A stretch of 33,715 nucleotides of DNA from an uncultured Cycloclasticus sp. (GCA_913057515.1 CAJXOJ010000022.1:1-33715), one strand, 5' to 3'. Shown: positions 23,835-33,663, numbered from the stretch's first letter. The notes: generated from the letters alone by a model not told the origin. Made by a program: numbers and translations.

Positions 23835-24644
23835 TTATATTGAACGGTTGGGACTTGTTTTTACGTGAGTAAAATACAAAGGTAGGCCTACTAAACATAA
23901 TCCGCCCACTAGATTACCCAATACTGTTGGAATTTCATTCCAAACCAAATAATCAACAAAGGTAAAATCGCCGCCCATAATCATAGAAAATGGAAATAAG
24001 AACATATTCACAATTGAATGCTCAAAGCCCATAAAGAAGAACAACATAACAGGCATCCACATGGCTAGCATTTTACTGGTAGCAGAGGTGGAAATCATTG
24101 CACCAACAACGCCCATTGATACCATCCAGTTACACAACATGCCACGAATGAAAATAGTAAACCAGCCGTTAGCACCTTGTTCTTTATAACCCAATGTTCT
24201 GGATTCCCCAATCGTGCTCACTTTTGCAGCAATCGCGCCACCATCGACAGTGTAACCATAAGTCAAAATAAACGACATCATAAATGCTGTTGTTATTGCG
24301 CCTGCAAAATTGCCAATAAACACCAAACCCCAGTTTCTAAATACCTGACCAACAGTAACGCCCGGCCTTTTGTCTAATAATGCCAGTGGCACTAAGGTAA
24401 ACACACCTGTTAATAGGTCAAACTTCATTAGATATAGCATGATAAAGCCGACAGGGAATAAAATGGCACCTGTTAATGGTGAACCAGTTTTTACCGCTAC
24501 GGTAATCGCGAAAATCGCCGCCAACCCTAGAATGGCACCGGCCATATAAGCACGAATAAACGTATCCTTGGTCGACATATAGACTTTAGATTCGCCAGAA
24601 TCCACCATTTTTGTTACAAACTCACTCGGTTCTAAATAAGACAT
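23835..24644 (-). CDS. Formate/nitrite transporter (FNT) family channel
   Basis: A 269-residue inner-membrane protein with about six hydrophobic segments. The FNT signatures are present: a GAILFPVGFIMLYL-type re-entrant region (about 60-73) and GFEHSIVNMF (206-215) with the central His209. FNT channels move small monovalent anions such as formate, nitrite or hydrosulfide. The gene follows cynS by 36 bp, so nitrite (NirC-like) or possibly cyanate is a better guess than formate. TGGAG lies 9 bp before the ATG. Confidence 0.93.
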   Translation of the reverse strand: MSYLEPSEFVTKMVDSGESKVYMSTKDTFIRAYMAGAILGLAAIFAITVAVKTGSPLTGAILFPVGFIMLYLMKFDLLTGVFTLVPLALLDKRPGVTVGQVFRNWGLVFIGNFAGAITTAFMMSFILTYGYTVDGGAIAAKVSTIGESRTLGYKEQGANGWFTIFIRGMLCNWMVSMGVVGAMISTSATSKMLAMWMPVMLFFFMGFEHSIVNMFLFPFSMIMGGDFTFVDYLVWNEIPTVLGNLVGGLCLVGLPLYFTHVKTSPNRSI

Positions 24645-24680
24645 TTTTAAATACTCCAGTTTTTACAGTTAATTAAGTTA

Positions 24681-25124
24681 TTAGTAACTTTTATAGGGAA
24701 GAAACTTCCCACTCATCACAATATTGACACGGTCACCTTTTGCATCTGGTTCGCGCTTTAAATCCATACTGAAATCAATAGCACTCATAATGCCATCGCC
24801 AAACTCCTCATGAATGAGCTCCTTAAAGGTTGTTCCGTACACATTAACTAACTCATAAAAGCGGTAAATAAGTGGGTCAGTTGGAACGGCTGTTGGCAAA
24901 GAACCTTTATAAGGAACCACCTGAAGTTGCGCAATCGCCTGTTCGGGCAAATCGAGCATCTCCCCTACGGTATTCGCTTGCTCTGTAGTTAAGGTCATTT
25001 GTCCTAATAGAGCCGCTGTCGTCCATTCTTTACTCATGCCAATGGCTTCAGCAAGTTGGGGCCAAGTTAGTTTTTTAACCACTTTTTGCAATATGATTAA
25101 TTCGGTCACTTCATTACGAGTCAT
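24681..25124 (-). CDS. cynS: Cyanate hydratase (cyanase)
   Basis: A 147-residue cyanase, which converts cyanate and bicarbonate to ammonia and CO2 (via carbamate), releasing nitrogen for assimilation. The N-terminal helical domain (about 5-75) is Xre-like, as in all cyanases. The catalytic triad has the right spacing: Arg88, Glu91 (YRFYE) and Ser114 (GIMSAIDF), equivalent to Arg96, Glu99 and Ser122 of the E. coli enzyme. AAGGAA lies 7 bp before the ATG. First gene of the operon with the FNT channel; a sigma-54-type promoter match lies upstream. Confidence 0.96.
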   Translation of the reverse strand: MTRNEVTELIILQKVVKKLTWPQLAEAIGMSKEWTTAALLGQMTLTTEQANTVGEMLDLPEQAIAQLQVVPYKGSLPTAVPTDPLIYRFYELVNVYGTTFKELIHEEFGDGIMSAIDFSMDLKREPDAKGDRVNIVMSGKFLPYKSY

Positions 25125-25168
25125 AAAAAATTCCTTTGTAAACGTTTTAATATTAATCAGTCTTCAAT

Positions 25169-25185
25169 GGGTTATGAAATAACCC
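25169..25185. promoter_or_regulatory. Hairpin in cynS leader
   Basis: GGGTTAT (25169-25175) and ATAACCC (25179-25185) are perfect inverted repeats with a 3-base spacer. It lies 45 bp upstream of cynS, inside the leader predicted from the sigma-54 promoter; it may be an operator or an mRNA hairpin. Confidence 0.4.
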
Positions 25186-25221
25186 TAAGGTCACATACTT
25201 CATATGCTTACTTTCATACAT

Positions 25222-25238
25222 AGCAAAGGTTATGCCAA
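25222..25238 (-). promoter_or_regulatory. Sigma-54 promoter match upstream of cynS
   Basis: On the minus strand TTGGCATAACCTTTGCT matches YTGGCACGNNNNTTGCW with the -24 GG and -12 GC at the required spacing; only the CG after TGGCA differs. Transcription would start near 25210, giving a leader of about 85 nt. Sigma-54 control with NtrC is usual for nitrogen scavenging genes. No NtrC site was recognised in the AT-rich DNA upstream. Confidence 0.65.
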
Positions 25239-25459
25239 GCGATTTCAAAAAATCCATGAGCTGGAATTAAAAATATAATAAAGCGACTATTTAATAATAA
25301 GAAAATAGCTTATAAACTATTAGTAAAGTATTGTTTTAATTAATAAATTTTTATATTTGTACTATTAGGATTTTATATGGAAGATTATTAATAACAATAA
25401 AAATGGAGAATTTAACTTAGGCTAACCATCACAAAAAAGGTCATTAAGAAATGCTCTCG

Positions 25460-25609
25460 TTATTTTAATGAGTTATGTTTGCCCGCATTTATTGCTTTGC
25501 ACCATAATTGTGCTACTTGATAAAAACAGTCATAGCGTCTGATTTTCCCTAGCATTAAAAAGAGATAGTTACGCCGATCAGAGGCATCATCGTTTGCGTA
25601 AAAACACAT
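25460..25609 (-). CDS. Very short reading frame, possible small protein or remnant
   Basis: A 49-codon frame beginning MCFYANDDASDRRNYLF and ending NAGKHNSLK reads like real protein. The open frame continues upstream without a stop to 25663 (YFHLQRVLQIIAELFTYI), which suggests a truncated larger gene with its 5' end lost. There is no ribosome binding site before the ATG. It is not recognised. Confidence 0.35.
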   Translation of the reverse strand: MCFYANDDASDRRNYLFLMLGKIRRYDCFYQVAQLWCKAINAGKHNSLK

Positions 25610-25620
25610 AATATAAGTAA

Positions 25621-25886
25621 AAAGCTCAGCTATTATTTGCAGTACACGCTGAAGATGAAAATACTAAAAATACTGAATGGGTCTATCAAAGCAATATCGT
25701 AAATTTGGCTTTACCACTCCCTTAAGGGAAATGTAGCTGTTAGTTAAGGCCAATGATCAGTATGACGTAATAAAACCCCTTGAAGAACAGATGAATGGCT
25801 AGCTGAGTGAAGAATACGCGACTACGGATTCAAAATTACACACTATCGAATACAGTGGAATGTTACTAGTAGGTACTTTAATATAA
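25621..25886 (+). pseudogene. Possible decayed plus-strand gene
   Basis: The plus strand reads KAQLLFAVHAEDENTKNTEW, continues to NLALPLP, then after a frame change LREM, TAG, LLVKANDQYDVIKPLEEQMN, TAG, and LSEEYATTDSKLHTIEYSGM up to a TAA at 25884-25886. Two amber codons and one frameshift in otherwise protein-like text suggest a dead gene. It overlaps the minus-strand frame at 25460-25663, and both cannot be old genes in the overlap. Family unknown. Confidence 0.3.
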
Positions 25887-25924
25887 AGTATTAACGCCCT
25901 CTTTTATTGACGCCTATGTATTTG

Positions 25925-25963
25925 AAAAAGACTTAACCCATGATGGACTAAGTCTTTTTTTAT
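25925..25963. terminator. Bidirectional rho-independent terminator
   Basis: AAAAAGACTTA (25925-25935) pairs perfectly with TAAGTCTTTTT (25949-25959) around a 13-base loop, giving T tracts in both directions. It ends manC on the minus strand, and could end anything transcribed rightwards from the decayed region. Confidence 0.85.
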
Positions 25964-26003
25964 TCAAGACGACGGATGCTAATAATTCCTCTAGTCCGAA
26001 AAC

Positions 26004-27404
26004 TTAAGCACGGCTGTAGTTATCTTCAAAACGAATAATATCATCCTCACCTAAGTAAGAACCTGACTGTACTTCGATCATTTCTAGCAAAACTTGCCCT
26101 GGATTATGCAAACGATGCTTTGCACCAATTGGAATATAGGTTGACTGATTTTCTGCAAGTAACATCACGTTCTCATCACAAGTGACCTGTGCAGAGCCTG
26201 TTACTACAATCCAGTGTTCTGCACGATGATGGTGCATTTGCAAAGATAAGGACGCGCCCGGGTTGACGGTAATCCGTTTCACTTGGAATCGCTGACCTGC
26301 ATCAATGGAATCGTAATTTCCCCACGGGCGATAACATAAACGATGATTCTCTGCTTCTTGACGTTGATCATCAATTAAGCGGTTAACAATATTTTTAACA
26401 TTTTGAGCACTGTCTTTACTAGCAACCATTACCGCATCAGCCGTTTCAACCACGACGACATTATCCACCCCTAACACCGATACCAGTCGGTGCTCACTAT
26501 GTATATATGAGTTTTGCACATCGTCAATCATCACATCGCCTTGCAAAACATTATTATTCTCGTCCTGCTCTGCACATTCCCATAAAGACGACCATGAACC
26601 TACATCATTCCATGCGGCATCTAAGGGCACAACCACCGCCTTATTAGTTTGCTCCATTACCGCATAATCAATTGACTCTGAACGACAGTTTGAAAAGGTA
26701 TCGGCATCTAAACGGATAAAATCGAGATCCTTTACGCCTTTAGATAATGCCTCACGGCAGTTAGCTAAGATATCTGGCGCGTAGTTTTCTAATTCAGCAA
26801 TTAAGGTGGATGCTTTAAACATAAACATACCACTATTCCAGTAATATGAGCCTGAGTCGACATACTCTGTGGCGGTTGCCAAATCAGGTTTTTCAACGAA
26901 ACGCTTTACTGGGCTGGTTACATTTTTTTCAGATGCTTGAATATAGCCATAGCCGGTATTGGGCGACGTAGGAACGATGCCGAAAGTGACTAATAAGCCA
27001 GCTTCCGCCTGCGTTTTTGCCGTTTCAATAGCTTGATGAAAGGCCGGTATATCTTCAATAACATGATCCGCTGCTAACACCAATAAAGTAGGATCTTCAC
27101 CCATCGATTGTGCTTGAAGAGCAGAAATAGCTAAAGCTGGTGCTGTGTTGCGCCCAATTGGTTCTAAAATAATATTTGCCGAGCTAATATCTAATTCATC
27201 CAGTTGCTCTGCCACCATAAAACGATGATCGTTGTTACAAACAATAATCGGCGCTTGTCTATCATCAATGTCACTTAAACGACTTAGCGTTTCTTGAAAC
27301 ATTGTGTTTTCACCAAACAAGGCGATAAATTGCTTCGGCTTGTGTTTTCGAGATAGTGGCCAAAGGCGTGTCCCACTCCCGCCGGACATAATAACAGGTA
27401 TCAT
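26004..27404 (-). CDS. manC: Mannose-1-phosphate guanylyltransferase / mannose-6-phosphate isomerase
   Basis: A 466-residue bifunctional type II enzyme making GDP-mannose for polysaccharide synthesis. The nucleotidyltransferase domain (1-345) has GGSGTRLWPLSR (8-19) with PKQF, EPIGRNTAPA (81-90), NTGYGYI (149-155) and FVEKPD (169-174). The C-terminal cupin isomerase (about 355-460) has QMHHHRAEHWIVV and the YIPIGAKHRLHNPG end. AAGGAA precedes the ATG by 4 bp. It lies 46 bp after the FKBP gene and ends in a strong terminator; no other sugar genes are near. Confidence 0.95.
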   Translation of the reverse strand: MIPVIMSGGSGTRLWPLSRKHKPKQFIALFGENTMFQETLSRLSDIDDRQAPIIVCNNDHRFMVAEQLDELDISSANIILEPIGRNTAPALAISALQAQSMGEDPTLLVLAADHVIEDIPAFHQAIETAKTQAEAGLLVTFGIVPTSPNTGYGYIQASEKNVTSPVKRFVEKPDLATATEYVDSGSYYWNSGMFMFKASTLIAELENYAPDILANCREALSKGVKDLDFIRLDADTFSNCRSESIDYAVMEQTNKAVVVPLDAAWNDVGSWSSLWECAEQDENNNVLQGDVMIDDVQNSYIHSEHRLVSVLGVDNVVVVETADAVMVASKDSAQNVKNIVNRLIDDQRQEAENHRLCYRPWGNYDSIDAGQRFQVKRITVNPGASLSLQMHHHRAEHWIVVTGSAQVTCDENVMLLAENQSTYIPIGAKHRLHNPGQVLLEMIEVQSGSYLGEDDIIRFEDNYSRA

Positions 27405-27450
27405 AAATTTCCTTATTTTATTAGGTTGCTTTTAATTATAGTTAAAAGTG

Positions 27451-27927
27451 TCAATTAATCTCGATTAACTCAACATCAAATACCAGTGTTGACCCGCCTT
27501 TTATTGCGCCCGTTGAGTGGTTGCCATACGCTAATTTACTGGGGATAAAAAAGCGCGTTTTTTCTCCTACAACCATCAGCTGCACACCTTCTGTCCAGCC
27601 TTTGATAACTTGGTTTAAGCCAAATTTTATCGGTTCACCTCGGTCTATAGAACTGTCAAATACCGTTCCGTCTAAAAGCGTTCCATGGTAATGCACTGTC
27701 ACTTTATCAGTTGCGGTTGGGTGGATAGTGCCCGTACCCGTATTAAGCACCCTGTATTGTAAGCCAGATGCAGTCTTTAGAACGCCCTCTTGTTGGCTGT
27801 TTTTGGCCAGAAATTCTTCGCCTGTTTTAATATTATCTTGCGTCTTCTGATTCGCATTGCCATTTAAAAAATGCTGAGCTAAATAGAAAAATAAGGCAAT
27901 AACAACGAGGATAAGTAAAATTTTCAT
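27451..27927 (-). CDS. FKBP-type peptidyl-prolyl isomerase, membrane anchored
   Basis: A 158-residue protein: one N-terminal hydrophobic anchor (about 2-19), a linker, and a single FKBP domain (about 60-157) with VTVHYHGTLLDGTVFDSSID, IKGWTEGVQLM and FFIPSKLAYG motifs. It would face the periplasm and assist protein folding there; FklB/FkpA-type function is likely. It starts 9 bp after the BON lipoprotein gene. Confidence 0.93.
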   Translation of the reverse strand: MKILLILVVIALFFYLAQHFLNGNANQKTQDNIKTGEEFLAKNSQQEGVLKTASGLQYRVLNTGTGTIHPTATDKVTVHYHGTLLDGTVFDSSIDRGEPIKFGLNQVIKGWTEGVQLMVVGEKTRFFIPSKLAYGNHSTGAIKGGSTLVFDVELIEIN

Positions 27928-27936
27928 CAGGTAACT

Positions 27937-28281
27937 TTATTTTATGATAGTTAATTTTGGAATAACTTTTTTAACGCCACTGATTGTTCTCGACAAACTG
28001 ACAGCACGCGTGAGTTGAGCCGAACTTTTAACATGCCCATGTAGGGTAACAACGCCTCGATAAGTATCAACATTAATATCAAAGGCATCTACTTGCTTAT
28101 CTTTGATTAACGCTGTTTTAACACTGGCCGTTATTGAAGCATCCTTAGATATTACTCCCAATGGCCTTTCATCGGTACCCACTGCGTAACCCGCTACACC
28201 AGCGCCACCCACTAAGAGCGTGGTGCACCCTGTTAGGCTTATGCTTAAGAGCACCATTATCAATACAAAATATTTTTTCAT
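27937..28281 (-). CDS. BON-domain lipoprotein
   Basis: A 114-residue lipoprotein. A signal peptide with lipobox LTGC (Cys19) is followed by a glycine-rich stretch (VGGAGVAGYAVG) and one BON domain (about 45-112). Related proteins (DolP/YraP, OsmY) have two BON domains and help maintain the outer membrane or cope with osmotic stress; this one is a short single-BON version. It lies 86 bp after rarA and directly before the FKBP gene, so the two envelope genes are likely co-transcribed. Confidence 0.9.
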   Translation of the reverse strand: MKKYFVLIMVLLSISLTGCTTLLVGGAGVAGYAVGTDERPLGVISKDASITASVKTALIKDKQVDAFDINVDTYRGVVTLHGHVKSSAQLTRAVSLSRTISGVKKVIPKLTIIK

Positions 28282-28367
28282 AGTGTGTTTTATCTTGATT
28301 TAAAATTATGTAGCCCTACACCTTCCATGTCTAGCTACTCTATTGGGTCTTCGTAATTAGTTTAAAA

Positions 28368-29678
28368 TCAGCGTGCCTTTAACTTTTTAGCTTGTTTATT
28401 GAGTTGCTTTAAATGAGTTAATTTTTCGCCAATTTTTATTTCTAAACCTCTGTCTACAGGTTCATAGAAGGTTGCGTCGAGCAAGGCATCAGGCAGGTAA
28501 GTTTCTCCGGCGGCAAATGCATTAGGCTCATTATGTGCGTAGCGATAACCTTTATGATAGCCCTCCTCTTTCATCAGCTTTGTCGGTGCATTTCGTAGAT
28601 GATAGGGAACATCCAAACTACCGGTTTTCTTAATAACGCTACCGACCGCATTGAAAGCGTTATACACGGCATTACTTTTTGCCGCACAAGCCAAATAGAT
28701 TACCGCTTGGGCCAACGCTAACTCCCCTTCTGGGCTACCTAATTTTTCTTGCGTTTCCCATGCATTTAAGGCTATTTGTAAGCCACGTGGGTCGGCATTT
28801 CCTATATCTTCTGAGGCGATACGTACGATGCGCCTAGCAACGTATAAAGGGTCACAACCACCATCCAGCATACGTTTTAACCAATACAGCGATGCGTCTG
28901 GATCACTACCACGGACTGACTTATGCAGCGCTGATATTTGGTTGTAAAAATCCTCACCATGATTATCAAAGCGACGCACACCTTCTCTAATAACCTCTTC
29001 GACGATAACCGTTGAAATAGTACTGCTTTCGGAGTTTGAGGCCATTTGTCCACTCAATTCAATAAAGTTGAGTAGCCGTCTGGCATCTTTATCTGCGGCG
29101 TTAATTAATAGCTCAACCGCCTCCTCTTCAATAGAAAAATGCCCGGCGAACCCTTTTTCATTATTCGTTAATGCATTCTCAAGAATGAATCGTAAGTCCT
29201 TGTCTTCAAGAGATTTTAATGTGTAGACCCGTGCTCTCGATAAGAGCGCATTATTGAGTGAAAAAGACGGGTTTTCGGTGGTTGCTCCGATAAAGGTAAA
29301 AACACCGGCTTCTACGTGGGGCAAAAAAGCATCTTGTTGTGATTTATTAAAACGATGCACTTCGTCTACAAAAAGAATGGTGTTTTGCTGAAACTCGGCT
29401 CGGTTCTTTTTTGCTTGCTCAACGACCAAACGAATATCTTTTACGCCCGCTAACACAGCAGATAATGCGATGAAGTTTGCCTCTGCCTGTTGCGCAATAA
29501 TTCTTGCCAAGGTGGTTTTACCCACCCCTGGTGGGCCCCATAAAATTAACGAATGCAGCTGACCTGTTTGAATAGCCTCATACAGTGGTTTACCTTTAGA
29601 AAGTAAATGCTGCTGGCCTGAAAATTCCGTTAGTGTTGATGGTCGAAGGCGATCGGCTAAGGGTTCAATCGGTTTCAT
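28368..29678 (-). CDS. rarA: Replication-associated recombination protein A (RarA/MgsA)
   Basis: A 436-residue AAA+ ATPase of the clamp-loader class. Walker [10 protein letters not shown] (48-56), Walker B with DEVH (105-108), sensor region [10 protein letters not shown], and the C-terminal tetramerisation part with [20 protein letters not shown] and [15 protein letters not shown]. It acts at stalled replication forks together with SSB. It overlaps lolA by 4 bp; ftsK-lolA-rarA is the standard gammaproteobacterial order. Confidence 0.97.
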   Translation of the reverse strand: MKPIEPLADRLRPSTLTEFSGQQHLLSKGKPLYEAIQTGQLHSLILWGPPGVGKTTLARIIAQQAEANFIALSAVLAGVKDIRLVVEQAKKNRAEFQQNTILFVDEVHRFNKSQQDAFLPHVEAGVFTFIGATTENPSFSLNNALLSRARVYTLKSLEDKDLRFILENALTNNEKGFAGHFSIEEEAVELLINAADKDARRLLNFIELSGQMASNSESSTISTVIVEEVIREGVRRFDNHGEDFYNQISALHKSVRGSDPDASLYWLKRMLDGGCDPLYVARRIVRIASEDIGNADPRGLQIALNAWETQEKLGSPEGELALAQAVIYLACAAKSNAVYNAFNAVGSVIKKTGSLDVPYHLRNAPTKLMKEEGYHKGYRYAHNEPNAFAAGETYLPDALLDATFYEPVDRGLEIKIGEKLTHLKQLNKQAKKLKAR

Positions 29679-30310
29679 TGCTCAGCTGTTTCATCAAAAA
29701 CATCGGCCCCTTCAGGCACAATAAACTCAAACTTATTATCAGCAATAGGTATTTGAACACTCACATCGGTAAATAATAAGCGTGTCGTTTGCCCAAAGTT
29801 ATCTTGTAAAACCATTCTAGTTAGCAGACCGTTCTTAAAACCGACATTAATAAACTCAAAACCACTAGTCTCTTCAAGAGGCGTTAGGCTTAGCCATTGC
29901 AAATCATCACTATCGCCTAATTGAGTAATATTAAATAACTTATCGAGTTTCGCCGAGCCAAGAATAATCGCCAGTGGTGAAGAGTCAATTGACTGTGATG
30001 CATCTTTAATGGTGACTTGTTCTAAGTCCTCATCATAAACCCACAGAGACACCCCATTGGAGATAATCTGTTGAATATAGGGCGTTGAATAGTGCCAACG
30101 AAACTGATTTGGCTTTTTAATCCAAAATTCCCCCGTTGATGATTGGCTATGACTGCTATTTTCACTACTAATAATTTGTGTAAATTGCCCGCTCAGGTTT
30201 TTATACCCTTGCAAATGATTCTCAAGACTATCTTGGCTACTCGTTGCAAAGCTTGGCGCCGCTACACTGAGTAGAAATAAAAAACAAAGAAACAGATGAG
30301 AAATTTTCAT
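29675..30310 (-). CDS. lolA: Outer-membrane lipoprotein carrier protein LolA
   Basis: A 211-residue periplasmic chaperone that carries lipoproteins from LolCDE to LolB. It has an N-terminal signal peptide (about 1-22, ending PSFA), then the LolA fold with LSGQFTQII, GEFWIKKPNQFRWHY, IISNGVSLWVYDEDLEQVTI and PLAIILG motifs. It starts 3 bp after the ftsK stop and overlaps rarA, so all three are coupled. Confidence 0.97.
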   Translation of the reverse strand: MKISHLFLCFLFLLSVAAPSFATSSQDSLENHLQGYKNLSGQFTQIISSENSSHSQSSTGEFWIKKPNQFRWHYSTPYIQQIISNGVSLWVYDEDLEQVTIKDASQSIDSSPLAIILGSAKLDKLFNITQLGDSDDLQWLSLTPLEETSGFEFINVGFKNGLLTRMVLQDNFGQTTRLLFTDVSVQIPIADNKFEFIVPEGADVFDETAEQ

Positions 30311-30313
30311 AAA

Positions 30314-32626
30314 TTACAGCTCAGGTGGTGGAGGGGCTAATACTTCACGCGAGCCATTAGACTGTAATGGCCCTACAACACCGCAGCGTTCCATTTCTTC
30401 AATCATTCGCGCTGCACGGTTATAACCAACTCTTAATTGGCGCTGCACACCTGAAATGGACGCTCTGCGTGTTTCTGTGACAATTTTTAATGCTTGATCA
30501 TATAGTTCATCAGAATCTTCTGAACCACTGCTTCCAGCTCCACCCCCATCAAACTCACCAGGGTCAGACGCTGTTAAAATACCGTCTATATAGTTTGTTT
30601 TACCAGACTTTTTCAATTGTTTTACAACTTTATGAACTTCGTGGTCATCAACAAAAGCGCCATGAACACGCTGCGGTAAACCCGAACCCGGTGGCAAATA
30701 GAGCATATCACCGTTACCCAGCAAGGACTCCGCACCTGATTGGTCAAGAATCGTACGCGAATCAATTTTGGATGATACTTGAAAGGCTATCCGCGATGGA
30801 ATATTTGCTTTAATAAGTCCAGTTAATACATCCACCGAAGGACGTTGCGTAGCGAGTACTAAATGAATACCTGACGCACGCGCTTTCTGGGCGAGCCTAG
30901 CAATCAGCTCTTCAACCTTCTTACCAACAACCATCATCATGTCAGCCAGCTCATCAATAATGATGACAATTTGCGGCAATTCAGCCAGCGTACTCGCTTC
31001 GTCTTCATCGTCATCAATAAATGCAGTCGGTTCCCAAAGTGGGTCAGCCAGTGGGCTGCCCTCTTTTATCGCATCTTTTACCTTTTTGTTATAGCCACTT
31101 AAATTTCTAACGCCCAGTAAAGACATTAACTTATAACGACGCTCCATTTCGGCAACTGACCAACGCAGAGCATTAGCGGCCTCTTTCATATCGGTTACAA
31201 CAGGAGTAAGAAGATGCGGAATACCTTCGTATACCGATAGTTCAAGCATCTTCGGGTCGATCATTATCATTCGTACTTGCTCTGGCGTCGCTTTATATAA
31301 CAAGCTTAAAATCATCGCATTAATCGCCACTGATTTACCCGAACCGGTTGTACCGGCAACTAATAAATGTGGCATTTTAGCTAAATCGGCTACGGTAGGT
31401 TGACCCGAGATATCTTTACCTAAAACCAAGGTCAGTGGCGAGTTGGACTTTTCATACGCTTGCGAGGATAAAATTTCACTAAGCCGTACCATTTCTCGCG
31501 CTTCATTTGGTATTTCCAAACCAATAACGGATTTCCCCGGTATAACCTCAACGACACGCACACTATGGGTTGACATAGAACGCGCTAAATCTTGTGCAAG
31601 GCCGCTAATGCGGCTTGCTTTAATACCGGGTGCTGGTTGAATTTCAAACCGAGTAATAACAGGGCCTGGGTTAACCGCAACAACATCAACATCCACGCCA
31701 AAGTCTTGTAGTTTCAACTCAACTAATTTAGACAATGCCTCAAGTGCCGCTTTAGAATAACCTTCTACCTGCTCATTCGCCTCATCTAATAGGGCCAACG
31801 TAGGTAGCGTACCTGCTGGCTCATCAAACAAAGCAACTTGTCTTTCCTTCTCAACTCGCTCACTGCTTTTAATCTCTCGAATAACCGGTTCTATACGTGC
31901 CTTGGGTTTAGCAGAAAATATTTTCGATTGTTTTTTAAACGTATCAATACGTTTTTTCTTCACCGTTACAGAGGCTTTACGTTCTTTACTATCTTCAATG
32001 TAATGTTTTAGCCAATGGTAAGCCCGTACAGATAAGGCACCCATTTTATCCATCAAGCCTAACCAAGATAGTCCCGTGGATAAGGTAATTCCAACAAGAA
32101 AGAAACTAAAAAGAATTAATGTGGCCCCTTGAAAAGCAAATAAATCAATTAAAAAATCTGTTAGTTCTAAACCAATAATGCCGCCCGGTGAACTTGGAAT
32201 AGTTAGCCAGCTTTGATAGTAATGCATATCCAGCAAGCCAGCACCCGCCACTAAGAAAGTAATAAAACTGACCCAGCGGATGATTTGATGCAACATCGTA
32301 TCGGCATGTTTTGTGCGTGCTTCAGAAAGAAACTTCCATGCACTGCTCATCAACATAAATGGGAAGGTAAATGCCATCAAGCCAATAATAGACAGCATAA
32401 AGTCTGAAATCCACGCGCCCACTACACCGGTGATATTGACAACGGTTTGATCGACACCAGTGTGTGTCCAACCAGGGTCATTAACGTTATAACTAAAAAG
32501 CGCGCCCAGCAAAAATAAGCTTAACGCCAATAGCGCTAAAAAAGCCGACTCTTTTAGCAGCTTAATCACTTGTTGCTGTGCGGGTGAAGGCGTTGTAGCG
32601 GTCGTTGTACTGGTTTTAAGGTTCAC
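30314..32626 (-). CDS. ftsK: DNA translocase FtsK
   Basis: A 770-residue FtsK. Four or so membrane segments fill about residues 25-185, then a short basic linker (about 200-290), the motor domain with Walker A GTTGSGKS (425-432) and Walker B IVIIIDE (553-559), and the C-terminal gamma winged helix (about 705-770) that reads KOPS. It links chromosome dimer resolution and septum closure. The linker is shorter than in E. coli. The only possible start is GTG at 32626: an in-frame TAA lies three codons upstream. No clear ribosome binding site. First gene of the ftsK-lolA-rarA operon. Confidence 0.97.
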   Translation of the reverse strand: MNLKTSTTTATTPSPAQQQVIKLLKESAFLALLALSLFLLGALFSYNVNDPGWTHTGVDQTVVNITGVVGAWISDFMLSIIGLMAFTFPFMLMSSAWKFLSEARTKHADTMLHQIIRWVSFITFLVAGAGLLDMHYYQSWLTIPSSPGGIIGLELTDFLIDLFAFQGATLILFSFFLVGITLSTGLSWLGLMDKMGALSVRAYHWLKHYIEDSKERKASVTVKKKRIDTFKKQSKIFSAKPKARIEPVIREIKSSERVEKERQVALFDEPAGTLPTLALLDEANEQVEGYSKAALEALSKLVELKLQDFGVDVDVVAVNPGPVITRFEIQPAPGIKASRISGLAQDLARSMSTHSVRVVEVIPGKSVIGLEIPNEAREMVRLSEILSSQAYEKSNSPLTLVLGKDISGQPTVADLAKMPHLLVAGTTGSGKSVAINAMILSLLYKATPEQVRMIMIDPKMLELSVYEGIPHLLTPVVTDMKEAANALRWSVAEMERRYKLMSLLGVRNLSGYNKKVKDAIKEGSPLADPLWEPTAFIDDDEDEASTLAELPQIVIIIDELADMMMVVGKKVEELIARLAQKARASGIHLVLATQRPSVDVLTGLIKANIPSRIAFQVSSKIDSRTILDQSGAESLLGNGDMLYLPPGSGLPQRVHGAFVDDHEVHKVVKQLKKSGKTNYIDGILTASDPGEFDGGGAGSSGSEDSDELYDQALKIVTETRRASISGVQRQLRVGYNRAARMIEEMERCGVVGPLQSNGSREVLAPPPPEL

Positions 32627-32791
32627 GTGACGTTAAATACACTCATTGGATACATGGTAAGGCCCTACTATCTAGATAAAAAACAAAAGCGTTCTCTAGC
32701 TAAATATCAAGATATTATTGCGCTTTATCTTATCACTTTCAGGCTAAATGTTTAGTGTTTTACAAGCTGAATAAGGAACTGCTTATACAAA

Positions 32792-33565
32792 TTAAAGAAC
32801 GTAAACATCATATCGAGTATTAACACTACTGACGGTGTAACTAGCCGGTTTATCATTCAAGCTAGGTGCAGACTTAGGTCGTTTTACCACGACACGGTGT
32901 GCGGCTGTTGTTAGTGCCTCTGTTAATAGCTCGTTATCACCCTTTGTATGCTCTGTGAGGTGCTGCAATACCTGCATTTCTTTTTTTATTTTTGCCGACT
33001 TCTTTCTATCTGGATACATCGGGTCTAAGTAGATAACATCGGGGCGCTTATTTGAAGAGGAGTCGCATTCATTCATATATTCTATTGAATCTTGATGAAC
33101 ACAGCTCATCCGTTTAGCAATCGCCGCCACACCTGGGTCTTGAATAGCCCGGCAAAGTGCATCGGCTAATAAGCCAAATAAGGCGGGGTGTTGCTCACAT
33201 AATGTTATTTCAGCACCCAGACTCGCTAACACAAAAGCATCTTTTCCTAGCCCTGCTGTGGCATCTAATATCGTCCATTCGGGGTGCTTATCTAAACCAC
33301 AGGATTTTGCCAGTGGCTGGTTTTTACCCCCACCATATTGCCGACGGTGCTTGGCCTTACCATCAACAAAATCAATACATAAGCTTAAGTCACTATCATG
33401 TAAACGAAGCTGAAGCATCAGCAAATTCTCGTGATAGTGTAAAAAGCAATCCACCTTCTCCGTGTTACTTATTATTTGATAACACCCTCTGTCCAGTAAA
33501 TCCTTTATATCAATAGAAGGCTTATCGGATTCTTTAAGATAGATGGGAAATGGTGTGGATAACAA
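32792..33565 (-). CDS. rsmJ: 16S rRNA (guanine(1516)-N(2))-methyltransferase RsmJ
   Basis: A 257-residue SAM-dependent methyltransferase modifying G1516 of 16S rRNA. DATAGLGKDAF (101-111) is the SAM-binding loop, DPMYPDRKKSA (181-191) the catalytic NPPF-like segment, and VVKRPKSAPSL closes the fold. The annotated start is a TTG. Upstream codons in the same frame read RYFHSLGYSL, which resemble the conserved N-terminus, but a TAA lies before them and no other start codon is available; the very N-terminus may be lost or started atypically. Confidence 0.92.
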   Translation of the reverse strand: MLSTPFPIYLKESDKPSIDIKDLLDRGCYQIISNTEKVDCFLHYHENLLMLQLRLHDSDLSLCIDFVDGKAKHRRQYGGGKNQPLAKSCGLDKHPEWTILDATAGLGKDAFVLASLGAEITLCEQHPALFGLLADALCRAIQDPGVAAIAKRMSCVHQDSIEYMNECDSSSNKRPDVIYLDPMYPDRKKSAKIKKEMQVLQHLTEHTKGDNELLTEALTTAAHRVVVKRPKSAPSLNDKPASYTVSSVNTRYDVYVL

Positions 33566-33663
33566 AGAGTAGCCTAGTGAGTGAAAGTATCGTTAGACAG
33601 TTGCTATAAACGCTAGGCCGTGGAATTTATATGATTGAGCAAGCGTTTGATTTTAAATCGAAA

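Noticed and set aside
32669..32716. Palindromes TATCTAGATA and AATATC-AA-GATATT upstream of ftsK as operators
   Set aside because: They are short and AT-rich, so expected by chance, and no promoter boxes could be placed confidently around them.
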